A DNA stretch of 64,000 bases. It comes from Glandiceps talaboti (lineage: Eukaryota; Hemichordata; Enteropneusta; Spengelidae). Made by a program: the position numbers and the translations under genes. The DNA is taken from the NCBI RefSeq assembly GCF_964340395.1, contig NC_135562.1:3108634-3172633 (forward strand), written 5' to 3'. Under the pieces are notes generated by a model, which was not told the origin of the DNA, made no database searches, and was given only the letters and a program-made list of their open reading frames with translations. Positions 51,001-60,993 of the stretch are shown in pieces (position 1 is the first letter of the stretch; the number at the start of each line of letters is the position of its first letter).

Positions 51001-54000
51001 GAATTTGCCCAAATTTCAGCGATAAACAATAATTTTCATTCATGGGTTTCCTAACCCTGCCATAGAGGGCGTCAATTTAAATTTTTTTCATCTCATTGAA
51101 GACATTTAGGGTCGTTTGGGTCATGAGAAACAGAATTCAGGCTGCCCTTACATATACCTACCAATTACTGTTATCTTTACAATATACATAATGTTCTGAC
51201 TGTTGCTATGGACATGGTCTTGTTGATAGGCATATTTGCATACATGTTTTGATATTTTTTTTTTGCCTGACTAACCAAAAATGTTGTTATCTTTGCAAAA
51301 TATACTGGCATTGTTGGCTGTTGCTAAGGCCATATCAATGGAAGTTGACTATAATCATGGATTCATGGGTTTTCATTGCCTAACCAATTGTTAAGAATAG
51401 GGTCTTGGGGCCAAATTTTATTTTAGCCCCCTCAAACTAATTTTGAAGATAAAAATTGCCAACATGTATTTTTTTATATGTGGTCCTATAATGAACATAA
51501 CCATATATGTTTCATAAAATTAACATGCATTTCACACGAAAACCCATATGCCCCTGCACTATTACATGGTCAATTTATATTTTAATTGCAAAAGGGAAGA
51601 AAAAAACAAGACAGCTTTTAAAAACATGTTTCTAACAGTTTCACATTGCACTTATATTAAAAATCGAATAATTAATCTTTTTATTCACGAAAATGTTTAT
51701 AATGTATGGAATAGGGAAGCTTATAGGTTTAAAAAAAAAATGTTTTGCAGAGATTACATTTGAAATATTGCATCAGCCTCTTGTCTGTTGATGGTCACAA
51801 GATGTTGACTAATGGCGTGTAGTAACGTTATGTAACACTTTAAAAGCAAACTGTTATGTTGACATTGTAACTTGATAATGATATATGTATGTATGTATTT
51901 ATACACACAACATTTTTCTTTTAAAATGATATTGCTGAATTATGTAAACTACCTCTCAATTGCCTTTAATATAATACCTGGTCAGATTATGATATATGTA
52001 GATCTACATGTAACATTTGTAGATGTTACCACATCAAATCCCATCAGGCCACACTGTAGTCATGTTTGTTACAATAATGTCGCACAAGGTCATATTGATT
52101 CCAAACAAATAGGTTACTGCATGTTATCTTATCAAACAAGATTTTTAACCCCCAACTTCTGAGCAGTTTGTGTGGATATGGATGCATATTCACCCCTCCC
52201 CTTGTATAATCTGTCACCCCATAATTAATTGTGCATGATTTATGGGGTGACAGAGTCTTTCAAGGTAGAGGATCTTCCCTATCTATACTGTGAAAGAATC
52301 TGTCACAGATCTAGCTAGCACAGTCACAGATTGTGGATTGCTAACAGCTTTTATCTTAAATGCACCCAGTGCTTTCGTGATATGTACTGTATTTCCCCTA
52401 TTTACATACTTGGTTTTTTCTCTATCTTTACCTGTAGCCAGTAAAATTGAGTTCCTTCTGGGAGAGCCACACATGCGTGATAACATTCTTACGGCGATTT
52501 GGATGACAGTTGTGCAGGCTGGGTGCCAAAGAGCTCAGCTCAATTAAGCCCCAGCTAGATGCACATGATGTACGCCTCATTGCAGTAGGACTTGAAGAAC
52601 TAGGTGTAGAAGACTTCATAAAAGGAAATTTCTTTGAAGGAGGTATGTGTTCCATTTTTGTACGTGTTTTCAGTGGCAATCCATGAAAGTGTTAGATGCA
52701 AAAAAAGAGTTAGGCTATTTCATTGGTAATTCATATTTATACTTAGTCTACTCTGTAACTGTTATTACACATCTACCAATAATTACTTACATCTAATGGT
52801 AATTATACTATGGCTAGACCGACTTGGCCAATCAGAGGCATTGATTTTGGTTGGTTATATGGAGCCATATTAACCCACTCTTTCTTAGGGGTGTGACCTA
52901 ATATCCATTTAAGCCAATCACACAGTAGTATAAGAAAGATAGACAACTCATTCGGTGTAGGATTATGTCCCAAAAACTCGAGGCTATGCCCCCTCGTTTA
53001 TTGGCACATAACCCTCCCGAACTCATTGACTGTCTATTACTTATATCACTGCAGTGTAACACTAACATTATTGCACATGTTTATGCAAATGAGTGCATGG
53101 TCATTCATTGTACATGAAATCTCTTCAGTATGATTTTTACAGAATTATACTATTTCTATTTAACATATGATATATAATACTAATAAAACCCTAGGCTGAG
53201 TGAGTGCCCATGTGTTCACTCAGGAAGATTGGCACTCATGTTTGCATTGTTTTTTACTGTAGTACAGCCACAAAACACATCACAACGACTCAGGCAAATA
53301 TCCCAAGCACGCCACAATTTTTCTCTCTTTTTTTTCGCAGATTTGTACATTGACACAAAGAAGCAATGTTACAAAGCTCTTGGATACAGGAGACTAAATT
53401 TCATCAATGCAGTACCATCCATACTTAGATCAAGATCAACTATGAATAAGGTAACACAGCAAAACTATTAATATATTAAAATACAACTAAAAGGTAGAGT
53501 GTTTGCCAGAAGACAGTACATAACATCTACATTTGAGGTTGTTGTTTTACTCACTAGATAATAGAGGTTGTTGCTGAACACAGATGCATTATGATTGAGG
53601 AGAAAGTTAGTCAGCTTTTTAATATTCCCTCAATTACAATCATATTGGGTTCAGCAGAAAAAGTGCTGCTATCTGTAATCAAATAAAACAAAATCTACAC
53701 TTATATTATAAAAACGGTCTACTTTGATAATAAATGCACATTGTATACATACAGTCTTCTGGTATACTGTAAGCCTGGAAATTTTCACGAAAGACTTATT
53801 TTCACAAATTTCTCTAGAAAAAAACAACACACAACTAATTTGTGACTAAAATATCTTCATGAAAACAATGCACCAGTCTGGTAATTGATAAAAATATAGT
53901 CTTTGAGAACTAGCTGAAGACTGTAAAATTGCAAAGATTGCTAGTAGCAAAACTATCTAAGCTTACAGTATTCAGTTTGTTTAGCTGTATTCTGCTAGAA

Positions 54001-56030
54001 AGGCAGATGGTGTCTCTATGCTATATTCTGATGAACAATTACATGTAAGGTTGAATGCAGTGTGCCCTCTAATAATAGCAAAATTTTGTTGTTGTGAGTC
54101 AAAATGATAAAAACTGGCATTTCTTGTGAGTCCACCACATAGTTAGAGATAGGGGAACAACAAATTTTGGTGCATCACTAGAAATTGTGTGGGAACACCA
54201 AATTTTGGTCCATCACTAGAAATTGTGTGGGTCAGTGGTGCATCAAATTGGCTTAGAGGGCACACTGGTTGAATGCTTAGTTAGTCTGAACAAAACCTGA
54301 TTTCATCAATCAACAGTGCAATAAAATATCAGAGTCTTCCAATCCTGCTTGTTCTGATAAAAGGAATTGCCACACATACATGTACACATGAATAACAGTG
54401 GAATATACATTTTGTAAGCCAAGTTGAGTACAATACCCCGGTTCTACTACACACATATCAACGTCACTGGTTCCGCAATGCTCCAAAAAATCATGAATCA
54501 CAATGTCCAAAATCATTAATATCTTTCCCTGTCTTTCAATATTCAATGACAAGACCACTCAGGGTACTCATATTTTCCACAATAATTTCTGAATATGCAA
54601 ACATGAGAAAAAAAACTTTGAAAAAGTGATACATAAAGTACAAGGTACCAGTTCCCCGTGTATGTTTTAGTGATGTCTTTCAATATTTCTATTTTGTTTC
54701 AGGCCAAGCAAGAAAGCATTAGTGGTAATCTTAGTGGTGATGGTATGCAGAATGGTGGTGTCTTAGTTATTAATAAAGGTGAGTTATACTAATTATGGAA
54801 CCCATGCAGTCAGAATTATTTCTACTGGTACTAGGTTAGTACAGTATTGCATAGATTACTACCATCAACTTACTGTGAGTTTGGCTGGTAACATAGCTCT
54901 TTTGGTAACTTATTTAAGTTTCAACTTTGAAATATTTTCTTTAAAAGCTTTGCCATCAGTATAACTGTGCTGTATCAATATTTTAGCACTGTTACATTGA
55001 CCTGTTGTCCAATCAGATCTATGTACATTGACCTGTTGTCCAATCAGATCTATGTACATTGACCTGTAGTCCAATCAGATCAATGTACATTGACCTGTAG
55101 TCCAATCAGATCTATGTACATTGACCTGTTGTCCAATCAGATCTATGTACATTGACCTGTAGTCCAATCAGATCTATGTACATTGACCTGTTGTCCAATC
55201 AGATCTATGTACATTGACCTGTTGTCCAATCAGATCTATGTACATTGACCTGTAGTCCAATCAGATCTATGTACATTGACCTGTTGTCCAATCAGATCTA
55301 TGTACATTGACCTGTAGTCCAATCAGATCTATGTACATTGACCTGTTGTCCAATCAGATCTATGTACATTGACCTGTTGTCCAATCAGATCTATGTACAT
55401 TGACCTGTAGTCCAATCAGATCTATGTAGTGACATGATTATACAGTGATATAATAACTATTAGTTAGGTGAGTCAGTGTTTTTGCTAAGATATGTGAACC
55501 CGGTAACATACAGGCGAAATTCAGAAAAATTTGCAAAGCTGTTGATACCATCTACAGTGATCTTTTTAAAGTTGGGTACCCTAATAACAGAAAGGGAGAA
55601 GGGGTAAACATGGCAGTGTTTCCCTATTGAGTCTATGGTAATTTTGTTTGGGAACCCAGGTAAAATGACATGGAACTCTGGTAGATTTTACCTACTTACT
55701 GCCCTTAGCAAAAACACTGATGTACCATAATTTTGGTGGGGAACTCTGGTAAAAAGCCTAGGGAACTCGGGTAGATTTTACTTGCTTACCTCCCTTAACA
55801 AAAACAGTGAGTGTTGCAGCAAATTTGTTAATTTGCTCAATAAATTTATTATAGGTGGAGACAAAGTATTACTTGACTTTCGTCAGGAGAATCCAGGTGA
55901 CCATGTACCACTAGCAGATGTCTTGAAAGCTTTAAACATTGAAGGAGAACCACCAAAATCAAATGATGGTGCCAGCAGTGGGAAACCAACAGTAGAATGT
56001 AATGATGATGTTTGTACTATTAAGAAGTAA
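48028..56030 (+). CDS. PRXL2B: PRXL2B (FAM213B), selenoprotein U family, Sec at residue 43, complete, 5 exons (208 aa)
   Basis: PRXL2B is a thioredoxin-fold peroxiredoxin-like protein, known in vertebrates as prostamide/prostaglandin F synthase, acting in the cytosol with a CxxC redox motif. Coding exons: 48028-48087, 52438-52642, 53341-53450, 54703-54778, 55855-56030. It starts MPADLTKIAGNLVKNAVSGE and continues PVKLSSFWESHTCVITFLRR FG, then UGA at 52504-52506, then QLCRLGAKELSSIKPQLDAH. The UGA stands exactly where human PRXL2B has the first Cys of its CxxC, giving U43-x-x-C46. Coding similarity continues unbroken after the UGA for 165 residues (for example DVRLIAVGLEELGVEDFIKG, SGNLSGDGMQNGGVLVINKG and GGDKVLLDF), with correct splice phases. 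Human is about 198 aa. A SECIS candidate lies in the 3' UTR. Introns 1 and 4 hold transposon remnants and a 31-bp minisatellite. Confidence 0.95.
48835..49240 (+). pseudogene. Decayed non-LTR retrotransposon RT C-terminus
   Basis: Conceptual translation with stops: LVSPHLDYASPVSSPHIY, then LKLTTLETR-stop-IRADLLEVYKLFH, STSTTTGYRLK and SRLDIPKYFFSRHVVNIWK. This is the usual end of a LINE RT, where relatives have PHLEYAxxVWSPY ... RLDIRKYFFSQRVVxxWNSL. A second piece of the same end follows at 49262-49400 with GLDIRKYFF. Several stops; dead. Confidence 0.7.
49262..49400 (+). repeat. Second fragment of the same LINE 3' end
   Basis: ATCCAGATTGGATATACGTA, AAATATTTTTTCCAGTCAAT and GACATTTGGAACAGTTTGCC repeat sequence found at about 49145-49215, about 128 bp upstream, with the reading NSLPERVIVTT better preserved. 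It suggests a tandem duplication or two insertions. Confidence 0.65.
52211..52253. repeat. Perfect 14-bp inverted repeat (hairpin) in PRXL2B intron 1
   Basis: CTGTCACCCCATAA at 52211-52224 and TTATGGGGTGACAG at 52240-52253, 15-base loop. Confidence 0.75.
52504..52506 (+). other. PRXL2B: In-frame UGA read as selenocysteine (PRXL2B residue 43)
   Basis: TTT GGA TGA CAG TTG TGC: the UGA lies mid-exon, three codons before a conserved Cys, in the active-site UxxC. No splice site lies near enough to remove it in frame. Selenoprotein U members in fish and several invertebrates carry Sec here while mammals carry Cys. Confidence 0.93.
54985..55430 (+). repeat. 31-bp minisatellite in PRXL2B intron 4, about 14 copies
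   Basis: The unit starts TGTACATTGACCTGTTGTCC and ends AATCAGATCTA, with T/A alternation at one site (CCTGTTGTCC / CCTGTAGTCC). The array is very homogeneous and therefore recently expanded. CCAAT is present in every unit. Confidence 0.95.
55474..55719. mobile_element. 246-bp MITE with CAGTGTTTTTGCTAAGG termini
   Basis: CAGTGTTTTTGCTAAG at 55474-55489 and the inverse CCTTAGCAAAAACACTG at 55703-55719. A second right-end-like word, CCTTAACAAAAACAGTG, is at about 55792-55808. The same termini bound the 1.46-kb element in FAM91A1 intron 4 (8434-9895). Confidence 0.65.
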
Positions 56031-56384
56031 AGTAATGTAATTGAGACTCAAACAATGATAAGATTTTAGATTTAATCTGGAGACACGTCGTATCTGATGG
56101 CGACCTGAACAATGATAAAATATTGAATTTAATCATCGCAGTATTTCCCCTGCATTGTCTATGATTAAATATAAAGATATGCATCTGAATATCTAAAATA
56201 CATAGTGGTAAAGTTACTGAACATTGAAGCATGATGATGCAAACTTTTATTGGTGACTCAATTCTCAGTACCTGAAATAGAATATTACTGCCTAGACGCA
56301 TCGTAAAAATAATAAACATTTGATTTCTTGATCGGCCCCGAAACTTCTGCACCACAAGCTTCACATGCATTACTATAGAATGTA

Positions 56385-56470
56385 GGTGCATGTGAGAATA
56401 AGTCAACCTTCTTGTTCTATTTTGACCCTCTAGCATGAGATAAAATGCTATTTCAGGTGCTGAGAGTTAG
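56385..56470 (+). repeat. Interspersed repeat fragment in the PRXL2B 3' UTR, shared with 5686-5765
   Basis: GTGCATGTGAGAATAAGTCAA, TTGACCCTCTAGCATGA and GGTGCTGAGA here match GTGCATGAGAATAAGTCAAC, TTTACCCCCTAGCATGATGA and GGTACTGAGA in FAM91A1 intron 3. Family unknown. Confidence 0.6.
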
Positions 56471-56799
56471 AGATAAGGAGTTTCAATTTGATATTAACGG
56501 ATCTGACTGTACAAGTGATGAAAGGGAAGTGGCAATATGTAGCAGTCATTAACAGATACTTTTTTTCACATGTTTGAAATATTCAGAAATTAGGAAATAT
56601 ATTTACATTATTATCCATTGTGCAAAAAAGGGGAATTGCTTTAATTTCTTGTAAGGTGTTGATTCTTTCCAGATACATTATATAACCTATATGTATTTAT
56701 GAATTATCTAGTACCGGTATCAGCCATGTCTGACAACTTCAACTCTTAGAATACATTTTAGCAGTTACTTGTGCAATCTGAGTAAAGACAAGATTTCAT

Positions 56800-56880
56800 C
56801 TTTATCTGGCAGACCGATGACGTTAGTATGGTAAACTTCTTTGGGGTACATACTGATCGAGAATAATGCTGCCATCAAAG
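56800..56880 (+). promoter_or_regulatory. PRXL2B: Candidate SECIS element in the PRXL2B 3' UTR
   Basis: Helix I is formed by CTTT/AAAG (56800-56803 with 56877-56880) and TGGCAG/CTGCCA (56807-56812 with 56869-56874). The quartet 5' strand is ATGA (56817-56820) and its 3' strand TGAT (56854-56857). Helix II contains GTATG/CATAC. Unpaired AAA is at 56833-56835, 12 bases after ATGA, and about 18 bases separate it from TGA. Spacing fits eukaryotic SECIS rules. It lies 787 bases after the stop and 42 bases before an AATAAA. Helix II is imperfect near the quartet, so folding software should confirm it. Confidence 0.7.
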
Positions 56881-56921
56881 AAGAATACTGCTTTTAGTCA
56901 GACTGTGTTATTCGTTTTTGT

Positions 56922-56944
56922 AATAAATATTGCCTATTAATAAA
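56922..56944 (+). terminator. PRXL2B poly(A) signals (two AATAAA)
   Basis: AATAAA at 56922-56927 and again at 56939-56944, just downstream of the SECIS candidate. They give a 3' UTR of about 0.9 kb. Confidence 0.6.
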
Positions 56945-57236
56945 ACACATCACTCATAACTGGATTGTTGTTGAATCTATTTTGAAGAATGCATTGTGTG
57001 TAAAATATACTGTTTGAAGATTTGTGTACAGTGTGTAAACAGAAAACTGATATCGAATACCAAATTACCTGGTGCTTTTCAGATTCAATTCAATTAATAT
57101 AACATGATTGTTTGCATTGGGGTATTTCTCTTTAGCTTCACTCCGAAGAGACAAAAATACAATGTATTCGACCAAAATGTGTCTTCAAGGATCTATTATA
57201 AAAGTGAATGGTTCGTAGAACTTCATTAGTAGCGCA

Positions 57237-57304
57237 GAGACTTGTTGGTTTTCAAATCTAGAGACCCTCCATAGGATATTATTTGAAAACCAAGACCAAG
57301 TCTC
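57237..57304. repeat. Short foldback hairpin
   Basis: GAGACTTGTTGGTTTTCAAAT at 57237-57257 and ATTTGAAAACCAAGACCAAG+TCTC at 57281-57304 are inverse with one 3-base bulge. Confidence 0.7.
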
Positions 57305-58000
57305 TTGGCAAAGAACTTATACAAATGTAGGTGCATTATGTGTAGACTATATCAAGGAAAGTGTGAAGTTGCATAGCTTCAGTTATTGTGGTTTGCATGT
57401 GAAGTTTAAAAAATATGGCTAAAACAATATTACTTTGAGTTTGTAGCATGGTCTGACTGGTTGAGAATTCAACTAACAAATCTTATGAAATACTAAGTCA
57501 TGGAAACGTGGTTCTTTCAGCATACACTTCTGTCCAATTGTTCCTTCTGAACAGCACACCTAGTGGTCGAACTATACAGTCTTTTGTTTTCTGAATAACC
57601 GAATATGGTGTACTGTCTGTCCAGGACAAGATGAGGGCAACAACAAAACACATAGCAACCATGACCACAGTCATATCAAACTGATAAACGTGGGCGATTA
57701 AGGTCTTATATGGGTAAACTCAGAGCTTATTTTCGAAACCCCTAGCAACAGAGATAATGGTGATTCTACTGCAAAATAACTAGTATTAGTATTAGTCGGT
57801 TGGACTACTGTGCCATTGGCGCTGCTTTCTTAGGGGGGGGGGGATTATGGAAAGGAAGATAATAAAGTGACAATCATGTATGGAGAGATGGGCAGCAGAA
57901 AGAGGTGGGACACATCTTATATCTCATTCTCTGCCACATAACCCAGTCACAGACTCAAACGTCACCATAGATCTAAATTAGTAGACACGACTATAATTTT

Positions 58001-58254
58001 ATCAAAAAGGGAACTTGCAAACCCGCCATGTTGAATGTTGCATCATGGGAAATGTGATAATGGATACTAAATAGTATTGTAAACAATAATGTTACATTGT
58101 TTGTAACCACAAATGACCAATTCATAGGCTCCCTGACCATTGTGGGAGGTTTATTTTATCGGTAGCTCCTGATTAGGTATTATGATAACCACAGATAATC
58201 CCACAGACCTTTGCGTCTGAGCATGCTCAGTCTGGATTGCAAGTTCCCTATTGT
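58001..58254 (-). mobile_element. 254-bp MITE, CACAATAGGGAACTTGCAA family (copy B, inverted)
   Basis: Inverse copy of the element at 23721-23987: ends AAGGGAACTTGCAA and TTGCAAGTTCCCTATTGTAG, sharing CCGCCATGTTGAATGTTGCA and TGAGCATGCTCAGTCTGGAT. Confidence 0.8.
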
Positions 58255-59514
58255 AGCGGTTTATCTAAGTTATGGGAATTACATTGATATACAATACTTT
58301 TGACTAGAATCTTATCTCAATTAACAAGGTAAGTGATGCCGCTTTCGGCTAGTCTAGATCTATGTATGAACGTCGAGCTCGAGTAGATTGAAATCTAGTA
58401 ATATATTTGTTTACTATATAAAGATATATGTTACTTACAACAACTATAAATACAGGAGATGTAATACATTAAAGTAATCCTTCGATGCTATATGCTAAAG
58501 ATTGATGTACTTTTAATTTGGTAGACATTTAGTTTACGCTCGCTGGTCTACTCACTTTGAAAGTTTTGTTTTGAAAAGTCATTTAGCCAAAGGTAACATT
58601 CCCCACTTAAAAAAGATAGAGGGGGATATTTCTCAAACAATGATTGATATCGAAAATTGAATATTCACTAAGCCGTGAAATTGAAATGTTATATTTTAGC
58701 AGTTAAAGTGGATTTGGTATTGAAAAGGCTCTGTCATCGTCTGATTTACGAAAATCTTGTTACGAAAGACTGCATCATCACACTAGTTGTAATAGAGGTT
58801 ATATGAAAGACTACACTTAACGTTCAAATCAATGAATTTGCCTTCAAGTTATTTCTGATGAAAAAGTTTTATTTTTTGAAACAACCGGATACCTTACCTC
58901 CTTAGTAACGGTAGCTAAGTATATATACCCAGTGGGTATTCAATGTCCCGTGATTGAATTTATTTTATTATTTTATTTATTACCAAGGGAATTCTTTTGA
59001 TTTGAAACATACATATTAATTTAACACATAGTCTCCTTTCTCTAGCTACTAGAACGACTCAGCTTTCAAAGATCTAATTGGCTATCCCACACATTGTCTG
59101 AAATAAGAGTGGTAGAGACTCCACAACACTTTGTCGACCAACGTACGATGTGAAAGATTCCGGACATATCTTATTCGCCAAATCTGGCGTTGAGTGTCAC
59201 AATTGCTGAAGCCAAAAGGGAGCACAGTGGTAGTAAGTGAAATAAGTATATAAATGTTTTATTTTAAACTTAATTCTGGCATGACACATAACTCACTACA
59301 AGAGAGTGGCAGAAATTAATATTTTAAAAGAAATCAGCTACCAAAATTGATGTAATTTCTTTACTACAATTGAATAAACTATAAAAACATACGGTACAAA
59401 CTTTAAAAAAAAAGGTATCAACATAGTTGTACAAATCTCCATAAAAATATGGGTAAATAGATATGTGGGTTAAAGTACTCGAGTGGGGAGATAAAAGCTT
59501 CGTGTGTGTCTGTT

Positions 59515-59885
59515 TACAGTTTGTATGACAAGCTAAATCATTCTCACTGTGACGTTTATCTAAGTATTCCACGCTTTTGATCAATGTTCGATATGAAACT
59601 AGTTACTTTCCGTTTTCTCATATAATTGCATATGCATTTGCCATATAGATTTAGCTCTACTATCGGTCTTTTCTCTCTAAATATCAAGCAATGTAAGACA
59701 AGCTAAATCATTCTCACTGTGACATTTTATGGAAGTAACCCACGCCTTTGATTAATACTCGATATTAAACTCGGTTCTTTGTCACTATTTTCCTATATAT
59801 GTATCTGCATTTACCGTAGTTATTAAGAGAGATTTAATTCCATTGTGACAGTCGATTTTCCTCTAAATATCAAGTATTAATGAAA
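59515..59885 (+). repeat. Direct duplication of about 170 bp
   Basis: GACAAGCTAAATCATTCTCA followed by CTGTGAC, then TGATYAATRYTCGATATKAAACT and TCTAAATATCAAG occur in the same order at about 59527-59693 and 59697-59875. Confidence 0.8.
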
Positions 59886-60774
59886 CCCCCACTCATTTTG
59901 AAATACATAGTCGTTTCCATCTTCGCGACTTAAAAAGTACTCTAAATGACCACGTATATTCATTGTGCTCATAAAATGCAGCTGTTCTTCTTACCAGTAT
60001 GTCATGAATAAGTAAACCAATTAGAGTAAATAATTTCATGAGTTATTTTTCTAAATTGAACGATTTCTTTAATGATGGTGTAGTTGTGTTGCTAATGGAA
60101 AGCAGAGTATGTAATTACCTCTTCTCCGAAAGTATAGATAATGATTTTCAGATCATTGAGAACAATAAAAGATAATTATCTTCATTTAACACCTTTCATT
60201 TCATAGAAAACAATGTAATGTAATTATACGATCTTTCAATATGGCTGAACGTTTTCTAGACAACTGCAGGCAGTTCAAACTTCAGAGTTTCGATTCTTAT
60301 ACTGGCTCAGCAAGGTAGGTACATCGCCATAAACCACATCCTCTCTTTACGGCACCATCCAAGACGCACCGAAGTGTCGCGGAAGAAATAACAGCTCTGG
60401 TTTGCGGTAGCCAATCCACACAACATGGTAATACGATGGCGAAAATAGTCTCCAAGCACAATTAATGAAATTAGTTTCCTTTCTACATGCAGGTATACCA
60501 AAGAAATTGTTTCCTATGTTCCTGCGTGAATCGAAATGTCATTAGTATATTAACTGATGCGAATTAATATTCGGAGACGTTCAAGCTATCTAAAGGTAAA
60601 GATGAACTCATTCTTTGAACATATATGTGTACAACGAGTTACAGATATAGGATTAGTCGTGCTTCTAGACTGGTAAATATAATACGTGAAAGAAAACTTT
60701 TACTTTTTAGCTTAGCTTGTACGACAAGTTTATATTTAGTTTCATTTTAACATTAAGATAATGCACACACAGTC

Positions 60775-60807
<33 letters not shown>

Positions 60808-60904
60808 GGTGTTGACAATGTGTGCTGCATATTATGTCATGGTCAATTTAAGTGATTTACAGTTAAATATATTTTTTTAAACATTTAGTTATATTCTGGA
60901 TAAA

Positions 60905-60905
60905 C

Positions 60906-60993
<88 letters not shown>
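60905..60993 (+). repeat. (ACAG)n microsatellite, about 22 perfect copies
   Basis: Uninterrupted ACAG tetranucleotide repeat. Confidence 0.97.

Larger units (their letters stand above)
48356..51560. mobile_element. Possible 3.2-kb TIR element in PRXL2B intron 1
   Basis: AGTGCGGGGGCATATGG at 48356 and its inverse CCCATATGCCCCTGCACT ending at 51560 form imperfect terminal inverted repeats that continue with TTTCGTGTGAAAT / ATTTCACACGAAAA. No target duplication is certain (ATTAT left, ATTAC right). The interior holds LINE fragments and no recognisable transposase. Confidence 0.5.

Noticed and set aside
52290-52547. 85-codon plus-strand frame over PRXL2B exon 2
   Set aside because: Frame shadow; the true frame is the one with the UGA and family similarity.
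56161-56200. ATGATTAAATATAAAGATATGCATCTGA as a second SECIS candidate
   Set aside because: Quartet-like ends but helix II does not pair and helix I is absent; the 56817 candidate is much better.
56228-56256. ATGATGATGCAAAC...GGTGAC as a third SECIS candidate
   Set aside because: Too short between quartet strands for a functional helix II and loop.
60241-60314. ATG-initiated 74-base segment (MAERFLDNCRQFKLQSFDSY...) followed by GTAGGT
   Set aside because: Possible first exon, but no promoter motif, no recognisable protein and no second exon; left out of the gene list.
60307-60501. GC-richer minus-strand 64-codon frame
   Set aside because: Slightly transporter-like composition but no motif I could name; insufficient support.
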